From Bacillota bacterium (lineage in GTDB: Bacteria > Bacillota_A > Clostridia > Clostridiales > Clostridiaceae): a stretch of 9,830 nt of DNA. The stretch spans positions 1 to 9,830 of the forward strand of contig JAKBFR010000091.1 in assembly GCA_021837545.1 (NCBI GenBank), given 5' to 3'. Of this stretch, positions 1 to 5,919 are shown in pieces. The notes under the pieces were generated by a model that searched no databases, was not told where the DNA came from, and was given only the letters and a program-made list of their open reading frames with translations. A program made the position numbers and the translations under genes. Numbering within the stretch: position 1 is the first letter of the stretch; each line of letters begins with the position of its first letter.

Positions 1-483
1 TTAGATGTAATTGGAGTTGGAAAGATAGAAGATATTTTCTGTGGCCAAGGAATTACAGAAGCAGTTCATACTAAAGATAATATGGACGGCGTAAACAAAA
101 CTTTAGAGTATATGAAACAAGATAATAAAGGATTAATATTCACTAATCTTGTTGACTTTGATATGAAGTGGGGACATCGTAATGATTTTAAAGCTTATGC
201 AAAGGGGTTAGAAGAATTCGATGTAAGACTTAAAGAAATTATAGATGCAATGAGAGATAATGATATTTTATTTATAACAGCAGATCATGGTTGTGATCCT
301 ACAATGCCAGGAACAGATCATAGTAGAGAGCATGTTCCATTTTTAGCATATGGAAAGAAGTTAAAACAAAATGTTGATTTAGGAACTAGAAATTCATTTG
401 CAGATATGGGGCAAACAATAGCAGAAATATTAGATGTAGAGAAGATACAAAATGGAGAAAGCTTCTTAAAGGCAATATTATAA
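1..483 (+). CDS. deoB: Phosphopentomutase, C-terminal part (5' end outside window)
   Basis: DeoB interconverts (deoxy)ribose-1-phosphate and (deoxy)ribose-5-phosphate in the cytoplasm, linking nucleoside phosphorolysis to the pentose phosphate pathway. The frame is open from base 1 and encodes 160 residues. The family is about 390 residues, so roughly 230 N-terminal residues lie outside the window. Visible signatures of this alkaline-phosphatase-superfamily enzyme are NLVDFDMKWGHR (fragment residues about 49-60), TADHGCDP (93-100) and GTDHSREH (104-111). By their spacing, D54, H59, D95, H96 and H107 match the manganese ligands known from Bacillus DeoB, so the visible half of the active site is intact. 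The next gene, cdd, starts 104 bases downstream with no convincing terminator between them, so cotranscription with cdd and deoD is likely. The identification is secure; only the 5' boundary is unknown. Confidence 0.97.
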   Translation, partial: LDVIGVGKIEDIFCGQGITEAVHTKDNMDGVNKTLEYMKQDNKGLIFTNLVDFDMKWGHRNDFKAYAKGLEEFDVRLKEIIDAMRDNDILFITADHGCDPTMPGTDHSREHVPFLAYGKKLKQNVDLGTRNSFADMGQTIAEILDVEKIQNGESFLKAIL

Positions 484-587
484 TTATAATATTGATCTAA
501 AGATGTATGATTGGTATAACCGTATATATTCTGAAGAATATTACCATATTAGAATATAAAGGAACTTTAATGGAAGGGGAGAAATTT

Positions 588-986
588 ATGGATTATAAAG
601 AACTTATAAAAGTAGCTTTAGACTATAGAAATAGAGCATATGTACCATATTCTGATTTTAAAGTAGGTACAGGAGTACTTTTTGAAAGCGGAAAAATATA
701 TGGTGGATGTAATATAGAAAATGCATCTTTTGGAGCTACAAATTGTGCTGAAAGAACTGGAATATTTAAAGGAATATCAGAAGGCGAAACAAAAATAAAA
801 GCTATAGCTGTAGTTGGAAGTCTTGAAGAATATACCTTTCCTTGTGGAATTTGTCGTCAAGTAATTGCAGAATTCGGTGACGAAGATGTGAAAGTTATAA
901 TAGCTAAAAGTGAAGATGATTATATAGTAAAAGACATGAAAGATGTTCTACCAGGAGCATTTACAAAATCAGATTTAGGAAAATAA
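588..986 (+). CDS. cdd: Cytidine deaminase
   Basis: Cdd hydrolytically deaminates cytidine and deoxycytidine to uridine and deoxyuridine in pyrimidine salvage. The protein has 132 residues, typical for the small homotetrameric zinc enzyme. The substrate motif is CNIENASF (41-48, with N42 and E44). The catalytic motif is NCAE (52-55, zinc ligand C53 and proton shuttle E55). The second zinc motif is PCGICRQ (85-91, C86 and C89). These positions match the well-studied Bacillus subtilis enzyme. The start at 588 is chosen because GGAAGGGGAG lies just upstream (572-581) at good spacing. The frame is open back to an ATG at 507, but that would add 27 non-family residues and has no ribosome binding site. 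The gene lies between deoB and deoD, 33 bases before deoD, consistent with one nucleoside-catabolic operon. Confidence 0.97.
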   Translation: MDYKELIKVALDYRNRAYVPYSDFKVGTGVLFESGKIYGGCNIENASFGATNCAERTGIFKGISEGETKIKAIAVVGSLEEYTFPCGICRQVIAEFGDEDVKVIIAKSEDDYIVKDMKDVLPGAFTKSDLGK

Positions 987-1019
987 AATATAAATTGAGT
1001 TAAATTTGGAGGTAACAAA

Positions 1020-1727
1020 ATGAGTATTCATATTAATGCACCAGAAGGTGCTATTGCAGAAAGCGTATTATTACCAGGAGATCCTTTAAGAGCTAAATTC
1101 ATTGCAGAAACTTTTTTAGAAGATGCGGTTTGCTACAATGAAGTTAGAGGAATGTATGGATTTACAGGAACATATAAAGGTAAGAAAATTTCAGTTCAAG
1201 GAACAGGAATGGGTATACCATCAATATCAATATATACTAATGAACTAATTCAGAGCTATGGAGTTAAAAATCTTATAAGAGTTGGAACTTGTGGTGGATA
1301 TAGCGAAAAAGTTAAGGTTAGAGACCTTATAATAGCAATGTCAGCGTCAACAGATTCAAACCTTAACTTGGTAAGATTTCAAGGAAGAACATTTGCACCA
1401 ACAGCAAGTTTTGAATTATTAAAGCCTGCATATGATATAGCAGTTCAAAAAGGTTTTGAACCAAAGGTAGGAAGCATATATAGCTCAGACGTATTTTACG
1501 GCGATGATAATGAAGACTGGAAGAAATGGGCTAAGTTTGGTTGCTTAGGCGTAGAAATGGAAGCAGCAGCATTATATACGATTGCAGCTAAATTTGGGGC
1601 TAATGCCTTGGCGTTACTTACAGTAAGTGATCACTTTGTAACAGGAGAAGTTACAAGTGCAGAAGAAAGACAAACAACATTCACTAATATGATGGAAGTT
1701 GCACTTGATACAATAGCTACTTTATAA
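1020..1727 (+). CDS. deoD: Purine nucleoside phosphorylase, DeoD type
   Basis: DeoD reversibly phosphorolyses purine (deoxy)ribonucleosides to the free base and (deoxy)ribose-1-phosphate, the substrate of DeoB encoded upstream. The 235 residues match the hexameric bacterial class (E. coli DeoD has 239). Conserved residues by position: H4 (SIHINA), the LPGDPLRAK phosphate loop (18-26, G20 and R24), R43 (NEVRGMYG), R87 in IRVGTCGG (86-93), the base/ribose-binding [10 protein letters not shown] (177-186, M180 and E181), and the catalytic aspartate D204 in TVSDH (201-205). All expected active-site residues are present. The start is set by a strong GGAGGT at 1008-1013, six bases before the ATG. 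The gene is followed after 21 bases by an intrinsic terminator, so it is the last gene of the deoB-cdd-deoD unit. Confidence 0.97.
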   Translation: MSIHINAPEGAIAESVLLPGDPLRAKFIAETFLEDAVCYNEVRGMYGFTGTYKGKKISVQGTGMGIPSISIYTNELIQSYGVKNLIRVGTCGGYSEKVKVRDLIIAMSASTDSNLNLVRFQGRTFAPTASFELLKPAYDIAVQKGFEPKVGSIYSSDVFYGDDNEDWKKWAKFGCLGVEMEAAALYTIAAKFGANALALLTVSDHFVTGEVTSAEERQTTFTNMMEVALDTIATL

Positions 1728-1748
1728 AGGGCAAAAGCTGATAAAAAA

Positions 1749-1779
1749 AGCTGAGGATTAAGTTCCTTGGCTCTTTTTT
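1749..1779 (+). terminator. Rho-independent terminator after deoD
   Basis: A 9-bp stem (AGCTGAGGA at 1749-1757 with TCCTTGGCT at 1764-1772, two G-T wobbles) encloses a six-base loop and is followed by CTTTTTT at 1773-1779. A run of A precedes the stem. It lies 21 bases after the deoD stop and should end the deoB-cdd-deoD transcript. Confidence 0.9.
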
Positions 1780-1837
1780 GATAAAATAAATTTTGAAATA
1801 GGAAAGTTTAAAATTCAAAAGGAGGAGTAATTGAGTT

Positions 1838-2185
1838 ATGAATATACAAATATTTGGAACTAAAAAATGTTTTGATACTAAAAAGGCAGAGCGCTTTTTT
1901 AAGGAAAGAAAAGTAGAGTTTCAATTTATTGATCTAAATGAGAAACCAATGAGTAAAGGTGAACTTAATAGTGTACTGCGCTCAGTAAGTATTAATGATT
2001 TAATAAATGATAAATGTAAGGATTACACAAAATTAAATTTTAATAACATTAGAAGTGCTGAAATAAAAGCTGAACTATTATTAAAAAATCAAAAAGTTAT
2101 GAATACTCCCATAGTAAGAAATGGAAAGGAAGCAACAGTTGGATATAACTTAGAAGTGTGGAATAAATGGATAGAAAATAATTAA
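1838..2185 (+). CDS. ArsC/Spx-family thioredoxin-fold protein
   Basis: This 115-residue protein has the length and layout of the ArsC/YffB/Spx family (small cytoplasmic thioredoxin-fold proteins). The N-terminal strand and active-site loop is IFGTKKCFDTKKAERFF (5-21), with a single cysteine, C11, at the helix start. The cis-proline loop TPIVRNG (90-96) carries the conserved Arg, R94, and the C-terminal GYNLEVWNKW (102-111) is family-like. Position 14 is Thr, so the CXXC redox switch of Spx is absent; the site is the single-Cys type seen in glutaredoxin-linked ArsC and YffB. A second cysteine, C60, lies in the central helical insertion. No ars genes are nearby, so arsenate reduction should not be assumed. 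The start follows GGAGGAG (1821-1827) by ten bases, and an in-frame TGA at 1832-1834 excludes a longer form. It is flanked by terminators and is probably monocistronic. Confidence 0.85.
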   Translation: MNIQIFGTKKCFDTKKAERFFKERKVEFQFIDLNEKPMSKGELNSVLRSVSINDLINDKCKDYTKLNFNNIRSAEIKAELLLKNQKVMNTPIVRNGKEATVGYNLEVWNKWIENN

Positions 2186-2221
2186 GATAGGCATATGTAC
2201 AGGTTAAATGTACTAAAAGTC

Positions 2222-2260
2222 TCTAAAAAAAGTTATGTATAATACATAACCTTTTTTAGA
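2222..2260 (+). terminator. Strong terminator hairpin after the ArsC-like gene, possibly bidirectional
   Basis: The core stem GTTATGT (2232-2238) pairs with ACATAAC (2244-2250) around a five-base loop. One A/C mismatch separates it from an outer arm, TCTAAAAAA (2222-2230), which pairs perfectly with TTTTTTAGA (2252-2260). The T run at 2252-2257 follows the core stem on the + strand and the matching A run makes the element nearly symmetrical, so it could also work in reverse. It begins 37 bases after the ArsC-like stop codon. Confidence 0.88.
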
Positions 2261-2358
2261 ATACTAAGTTTGAGATTATTTTAGGTATATGAAAGAAAAT
2301 ATATTATAATTTTAACTTGTTATTTTCTGAATATACATTAGAAAGGAATGATGTATTT

Positions 2359-2517
2359 ATGGCAAAAGCAGGAATGAGAAGACCAGATCCAAGTGATCCA
2401 CATGGTACAGAAAGTAATCATAAAACAAATTATAAAAAAAATGATTTTAACCAAGTTCCAACAGAGATACAAGGGAAAGCTAAAGCAGGAAATACAAAAG
2501 CATCATCTATACAGTAA
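2359..2517 (+). CDS. Small hydrophilic protein, 52 residues, function unknown
   Basis: The protein begins MAKAGMRRPDPSDPHGTES and is rich in Lys, Asn, Gln, Pro and Gly. It has no membrane segment, signal peptide or cysteine and looks basic and probably disordered. The ATG at 2359 is chosen because GAAAGGA (2341-2347) lies upstream at usable spacing. The frame is also open from an ATG at 2317, but those extra 14 residues have no ribosome binding site. Small clostridial proteins with the same opening (MRRPDPSDPHGTES) are familiar to me, and I believe they are annotated as a CPC_1213-type family, but that name is from memory and unverified. A TATAAT at 2305-2310 could be its -10, but no -35 is visible at proper distance. 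A terminator 40 bases after the stop closes a single-gene unit. It is real with fair confidence; no function can be assigned. Confidence 0.72.
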   Translation: MAKAGMRRPDPSDPHGTESNHKTNYKKNDFNQVPTEIQGKAKAGNTKASSIQ

Positions 2518-2557
2518 GAATAGAATTAAATATGGATTATTTATTAGGGCTAGAAAT

Positions 2558-2604
2558 GGGGCTGTTGCACAATGAATAAAAATTCATTATGCACAGTCCC
2601 TTTT
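2558..2604 (+). terminator. Large terminator hairpin after the 52-residue protein gene
   Basis: The left arm 2558-2577 pairs with the right arm 2582-2600 over 18 base pairs, with one G-T wobble, one bulged T (2566) and one C/A mismatch (2570/2589), closing on an AAAA loop (2578-2581). TTTT follows at 2601-2604. The GC-rich base (GGGGCTGT with ACAGTCCC) directly before the T run is typical of intrinsic terminators on the + strand; the reverse strand has no T run. The arms contain a 12-base unit, TGCACAATGAAT, that recurs nearby (see findings), so it may also be a member of a dispersed hairpin family. Confidence 0.85.
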
Positions 2605-3006
2605 GCATAATAAATATGAAATAACAGATCTTTTATACAAATATCTTAATAAACAACCGTTTTGCAATATTCCCATTTTAATATTATGATGATGTTAATG
2701 TTGAAAATATTAAGTATCTAATAAAGATTTAAATATACATGGTACAATGTAATTTTTATATGAAAAATATCTTTAATATTTCTTGAAAAACATATTTATT
2801 AAAAGTGACAGAATTATTGTATTAAGATTGGAAAGAATAAAAACTTATTTTGACAAAAATAAAGAAATATAGAATAATGTAGATAAATAAGTATATTTTT
2901 ATATAAGTACGAATTTCAAAAAATTAAAATGCTGAATTTATTTTAATTATTAATATAATATACTGTTTAAAGAATAAAAATTATGGGTGTAGTAGGTGAA
3001 AGTTTT
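2605..3006 (+). other. AT-rich intergenic region before the HD-GYP gene
   Basis: About 400 bases hold no credible gene on either strand. The only clear signal is the sigma-A-like promoter at 2850-2878. From its expected start (about 2885) the HD-GYP mRNA would have a leader of about 120 bases. I looked for a cyclic-di-GMP riboswitch in it and saw neither the GEMM-type conserved core nor strong stems. The stretch 2605-2820 shows only simple A/T sequence. Confidence 0.6.
2850..2878 (+). promoter_or_regulatory. Sigma-A-type promoter for the HD-GYP gene
   Basis: A perfect -35 TTGACA (2850-2855) is followed, after 17 bases, by AATAAT (2873-2878), a 5/6 match to the -10 consensus. It is the best housekeeping promoter in the window and points at the gene starting at 3007. 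Confidence 0.75.
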
Positions 3007-4077
3007 ATGGGAAAAGAAACCACGGTAGTAAACTTTAATCAATTAAAAGAAGGAATGAGAGTAGCTAATAACGTAGAACAAAATGGTACAATACTATTAA
3101 AAAAAGATATTTTAATAACTAAGCAAATAATAAAAAAGATGCAAACGTTATTTTTTATCGGAAGTGTAGAAGTATATGATAGAAACATAGAAGAAAAACA
3201 AGTCGGCATAGAATTTAAGAAAAAAGAGCAGTTTAATAAAGTTGAAGAAGAATTTAAGGAATTATCATTAAATTTGAAGAAAACCTTTAGACAACTAGTA
3301 AATGAAAATGGGATAGCTATGAATGAAATTAGAGAGTTTGCACAAAAAATTCAAAATGAACTTGCTTTAAAGAATATAGTTATAAAAAATATAGTGTTAT
3401 ATGGTAGCGGTTCAGATGTTATATATAGACATGGAGTAAATGTCGCAGCATTAAGTTCTCTTTTAGGAAGTTGGATTGGAATCGAAAAATCAAAGTTGAA
3501 TTTGCTTGTATATTCGGCGATTCTCCATGATTTTGGAAAAACAAAAATAGATAATAGAGAATTACTAGAAAAAGAATCACTTTTAACCCAGAATGAATTT
3601 AGTGTAATAAAAAAACACCCTACATTGGGATATAAAATTGTTAAAGAAATTGCATTTTTAGATAAATCAGTTAGTTATGGAGTACTGATGCATCACGAAA
3701 GATTAGATGGGTCAGGGTACCCACTAGGATTAAAAGGAGAATCTATACATCCTTTTGCTAAAATAATTGCGATAGCAGATGTATTTGATGCAATTAATTC
3801 AGAGCGAGGATATAGAAGGAAAAAATTACCGTTCGAAGCATTACAAATAGTTAAAAATGAAAGCTTAGGAAAATTGGATTATGAATATGTAAAAATATTT
3901 TTAGAGCATATAGTAAGTTATTATACAGGAGAAGAGGTTTTACTAAATACGAATGAGAAGTGTAAGATAATACAAATGAATTTAAATAATTTGGAAAAAC
4001 CATTAATATTAAAAGATGGAGAATTTATTGATTTGGAAAAAGAAAAAGATTTATATATTAAAGAAATGCTATTGTAA
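3007..4077 (+). CDS. HD-GYP domain protein, predicted cyclic-di-GMP phosphodiesterase
   Basis: HD-GYP proteins hydrolyse the second messenger cyclic di-GMP, lowering its level and so favouring motile, non-biofilm states. The protein has 356 residues. Residues about 8-58 form the short N-terminal module common in clostridial HD-GYP proteins (LKEGMRVANNV, then LLKKDILIT and SVEVYDRN). Residues 70-125 are charged and helical. The catalytic domain (about 135-305) has RHGVNVA (141-147), the metal HD pair in HDFGK (174-178), KHPTLGYKIV (203-212), the defining HHERLDGSGYP (229-239) and IADVFDAINSERGYR (256-270). All metal and GYP residues are intact, so activity is expected. There is no receiver domain or membrane segment, so it is a cytoplasmic stand-alone enzyme. 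AGGTGA (2994-2999) seven bases upstream favours ATG 3007 over an in-frame ATG at 2983, which has no ribosome binding site. Confidence 0.92.
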   Translation: MGKETTVVNFNQLKEGMRVANNVEQNGTILLKKDILITKQIIKKMQTLFFIGSVEVYDRNIEEKQVGIEFKKKEQFNKVEEEFKELSLNLKKTFRQLVNENGIAMNEIREFAQKIQNELALKNIVIKNIVLYGSGSDVIYRHGVNVAALSSLLGSWIGIEKSKLNLLVYSAILHDFGKTKIDNRELLEKESLLTQNEFSVIKKHPTLGYKIVKEIAFLDKSVSYGVLMHHERLDGSGYPLGLKGESIHPFAKIIAIADVFDAINSERGYRRKKLPFEALQIVKNESLGKLDYEYVKIFLEHIVSYYTGEEVLLNTNEKCKIIQMNLNNLEKPLILKDGEFIDLEKEKDLYIKEMLL

Positions 4078-4283
4078 AGTTCATAAATAATGAAAAAATG
4101 ATCAAAAAATTGTGGATGAGAATAATGAATTTGCAAGTGTCCAAAAATTAAAAACAGATATGATAATTATGAAGACATTATAAAAAATGGAAAATTTTAA
4201 ATGTAAAAAAATAGTAATAACATATATTTAAGAAAAAATAAGAATACATACATATAAAAACTAATGTTAAATTAAATAATAGA

Positions 4284-4324
4284 GAAGTTATCTTAGAATT
4301 AATGGATTTTAAGATAATTTTTTT
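4284..4324 (+). terminator. AT-rich terminator-like hairpin between the HD-GYP and hydrolase genes
   Basis: TTATCTTA (4288-4295) pairs perfectly with TAAGATAA (4310-4317). The stem extends inward (GAAT with ATTT) and outward (GAAG with TTTT) to 16 pairs including three G-T wobbles, around a six-base loop. It runs into seven T at 4318-4324. The stem is low in GC, and it lies about 200 bases after the HD-GYP stop, so it would end a long 3' untranslated region or an unseen transcript. Confidence 0.55.
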
Positions 4325-4435
4325 ATTTTCAAGAAACTAATTTTTAAACAGTTTTATTATAAATAATTTTCTTATATTTGTTTATGAAGGTAGAGAATTA
4401 ATTTGAAATTATATATAATTTTAAATTATAATTGA

Positions 4436-4463
4436 TTTAAAGAAAATAATTGATATCTATAAT
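4436..4463 (+). promoter_or_regulatory. Possible promoter for the alpha/beta hydrolase gene
   Basis: A perfect TATAAT at 4458-4463 is preceded at 16 bases by TTTAAA (4436-4441), a 4/6 match to -35; a nearby TTGATT (4432-4437) is spaced too far at 20. Transcription would start near 4470, downstream of the in-frame ATG at 4450, which supports translation from 4507. Confidence 0.4.
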
Positions 4464-4506
4464 ATATTATGTATATCAATGGTTGGAGGAGAAAGAGGAG
4501 ATATTT

Positions 4507-5538
4507 ATGAATAAAGATAATATGGTTCCAAAAGTATTTTCGGAACTGAATTTTGATATACAAGAGATAAAAAAATATATTTCTCAAGACAATTATGAAA
4601 AAGAAATGCTAAATAAGGTTGAACCTTATTTAAACAAACAATTAAAAAATGGTTATATAATAGGTGCAAAAAAATTAAAACTTTATTATGAAAAATTTAT
4701 TATTAAAAATGCAAAAGCTAATATAGTTATTTGTCATGGAATGGGAGAATTTACTGAAAAATATTATGAGTTGATTTATTATTTTATGAAAGAAGGATAT
4801 TCTGTTTTTATTATTGAACACAGGGGTCATGGACGTTCTCAAAGGATTGGAATAGATGATTCTCAAATAAATGTTGAAAAATTTAATTATTATATTGAAG
4901 ATTTTAAGAAATTTATAGATGAAATTGTTATTCCTGATAGTAATAATAAAAATTTATTATTATTTGCACATTCTATGGGAGGAGGAATTGGAACTATTTT
5001 TTTAGAGGAATATACCAATTATTTTAAAGCTGCTGTATTAAGTTCACCAATGCATGAAATAAATACAGGTAAAACACCAAAGATTTTAGCAAGTATTATT
5101 TCTAATGGAATGAAACTATGTGGAAAGGGTATAATGTATCTTCCAGGACAAAAACCATATACAGGAGAAAAAATTTTTCCTAGTAGAACTACTAGTTGTG
5201 AAGAAAGATATGAATATATATATGAGAAGATTAAAAATAATAATGAATATCATAGTGGGGGGTCCTCTGCTATATGGTATATTGAAAGCTCAAAAGCGAC
5301 TAGAAAACTTGTGAAAAAAGAAAATGCTTCAAAAGTAAAAATACCAATATTATTATTTCAAGCGGAATATGATACTCATGTTATTGCAAAAGGACAAAAT
5401 AAGTTTGCATCATATGCTAAAAGTTGTAAGATAATTCATGTAAAGGGAGCTAAGCACGAAGCTTACTTTGAGAAGGATGAAATATCATTTGATTTTCTTG
5501 ATAAGGTAATTTTATTTTATGAAAATAATCTGAAATAA
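4507..5538 (+). CDS. Alpha/beta hydrolase, PldB/monoacylglycerol-lipase-like (serine aminopeptidase S33 fold)
   Basis: This 343-residue protein resembles the lysophospholipase L2 / monoacylglycerol lipase branch of the alpha/beta hydrolases. The oxyanion-hole region is ICHGMGEFTEKY (75-86), followed by IIEHRGHGRS (102-111), which is characteristic of this branch. The nucleophile elbow is AHSMGGG (154-160, S156). The acid is D289 in QAEYDTHV (285-292), and the base is H317 in KGAKHEAY (313-320). The triad is complete and the residues around 180-260 form the lid region. There is no signal peptide or membrane segment, so it is probably cytoplasmic; the likely substrates are lysophospholipids, monoacylglycerols or other small esters, which the sequence cannot resolve. 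The start at 4507 follows GAGGAG (4495-4500) by six bases; an in-frame ATG at 4450 adds 19 unlikely residues. It appears monocistronic, and no neighbour suggests a pathway. Confidence 0.88.
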   Translation: MNKDNMVPKVFSELNFDIQEIKKYISQDNYEKEMLNKVEPYLNKQLKNGYIIGAKKLKLYYEKFIIKNAKANIVICHGMGEFTEKYYELIYYFMKEGYSVFIIEHRGHGRSQRIGIDDSQINVEKFNYYIEDFKKFIDEIVIPDSNNKNLLLFAHSMGGGIGTIFLEEYTNYFKAAVLSSPMHEINTGKTPKILASIISNGMKLCGKGIMYLPGQKPYTGEKIFPSRTTSCEERYEYIYEKIKNNNEYHSGGSSAIWYIESSKATRKLVKKENASKVKIPILLFQAEYDTHVIAKGQNKFASYAKSCKIIHVKGAKHEAYFEKDEISFDFLDKVILFYENNLK

Positions 5539-5539
5539 T

Positions 5540-5561
5540 AATGCACAATGCATTGTACATT
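5540..5561. repeat. 22-base palindrome just after the hydrolase gene
   Basis: AATGCACAA and TTGTACATT flank a TGCA centre and pair over nine positions with a single C/A mismatch; the inner ACAATGCATTGT is a perfect palindrome. It starts one base after the hydrolase stop codon. Only four T follow (5560-5563), so it is a weak terminator at best. It shares the TGCACAAT unit with the 2558-2604 hairpin. Confidence 0.6.
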
Positions 5562-5776
5562 TTGGAACTAATAGATACTTAAAGTTAATTGTAGACACCA
5601 CTGAAATGAAGGTCATGTATTTGTTCGAATTACTGAGAATTTAGCAGTGAAAAAAATTAATATTGATAATATTTTTAAATATTTAGTAAAATATTTTATT
5701 CCGTAATAAGGTATTATTACTTGCAGTAAAAATATAAAAATACTTGCTTAAATATATGTTACTTCAAATTTATGCT

Positions 5777-5850
5777 AATCAAAGAAAGGGAAGCATGCTT
5801 TCGTACAAATCTTTAGTAACTGCAACAAAAGCATAATTCCCCTTTTGATT
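5777..5850. repeat. Nested imperfect inverted repeat downstream of the lipoprotein gene
   Basis: The outer arms are AATCAAA (5777-5783) with TTTGATT (5844-5850). Next, AGGGAA (5787-5792) opposes TTCCCCT (5837-5843), with small bulges. The inner arms are ATGCTTT (5795-5801) with AAAGCAT (5828-5834), around a 26-base loop. Neither strand has a T run after the stem, so this is not a standard intrinsic terminator, though it could stabilise the 3' end of the - strand lipoprotein mRNA. It overlaps the end of the open frame at 5779-5907. Confidence 0.5.
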
Positions 5851-5919
5851 TATTAGTAATACATTTAAGTTTTTTACATCAATACAATTATTTTCATTGT
5901 AATACATGTATGAAAAATA
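5779..5919 (-). other. Open frame directly after the lipoprotein stop codon (46 codons plus stop)
   Basis: Downstream of the lipoprotein's TAA (5920-5922) the same frame stays open for 46 codons and ends at TGA 5779-5781. Its first ATG is at 5905-5907 and would give a 42-residue peptide ending NYAFVAVTKDLYESMLPFL. The residue composition looks like real protein, but no Shine-Dalgarno sequence precedes that ATG, so separate translation is doubtful. It may be a C-terminal segment cut off by a nonsense mutation, the remnant of an unrelated gene, or chance. I do not recognise a family. Confidence 0.3.

Larger units (their letters stand above)
4078..4506 (+). other. AT-rich intergenic region with traces of decayed coding sequence
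   Basis: No intact gene is visible on either strand. Between 4094 and 4186 one frame reads KIVDENNEFASVQKLKTD; shifting the frame once after this continues as YDNYEDIIKNGKF and a stop. This looks protein-like but is too short to name. A terminator-like hairpin lies at 4284-4324, and a weak promoter for the hydrolase gene is possible at 4436-4463. Confidence 0.45.
5562..5919. other. Convergent intergenic region between the hydrolase and the lipoprotein
   Basis: No complete gene with a ribosome binding site is visible. On the + strand, 5599-5703 is an open stretch (reading NEGHVFVRITENLAV and onward to a stop) without a usable start, possibly decayed coding sequence. On the - strand, 5779-5919 continues the lipoprotein frame after its stop (separate entry). 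A nested inverted repeat covers 5777-5850. No T-run terminator for either converging gene is evident. Confidence 0.45.

Noticed and set aside
507..587. Upstream extension of cdd from an ATG at 507
   Set aside because: It adds 27 residues not found in the family and has no ribosome binding site; ATG 588 has a strong one and gives active-site numbering identical to the known enzyme.
1838..2185. Calling the ArsC-family gene spx or arsC
   Set aside because: The Spx CXXC is missing (Thr at position 14) and no arsenic-resistance neighbours are present, so neither name is justified.
2393..2575. Overlapping 60-codon frame over the small protein gene
   Set aside because: It is in another frame of the better supported 52-residue gene, has no ribosome binding site, and runs into the terminator hairpin.
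2983..3006. Earlier ATG for the HD-GYP gene
   Set aside because: No Shine-Dalgarno sequence precedes it, whereas AGGTGA is correctly spaced before ATG 3007.
2885..3006. Cyclic-di-GMP riboswitch in the HD-GYP leader
   Set aside because: The leader is almost pure A/T with no strong stems and none of the conserved GEMM core; the idea came from gene function only.
3921..4136. 71-codon - strand frame over the end of the HD-GYP gene
   Set aside because: It mirrors the + strand coding sequence, has low-complexity Phe/Ser/Ile content and no ribosome binding site.
4450..4506. Earlier ATG for the alpha/beta hydrolase
   Set aside because: It overlaps the likely promoter (TATAAT 4458-4463) and lacks a ribosome binding site; GAGGAG supports ATG 4507.
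5540..5561. Intrinsic terminator for the hydrolase gene
   Set aside because: The palindrome is real, but it is followed by only four T and has a short AT-rich stem, so it is listed as a repeat instead.
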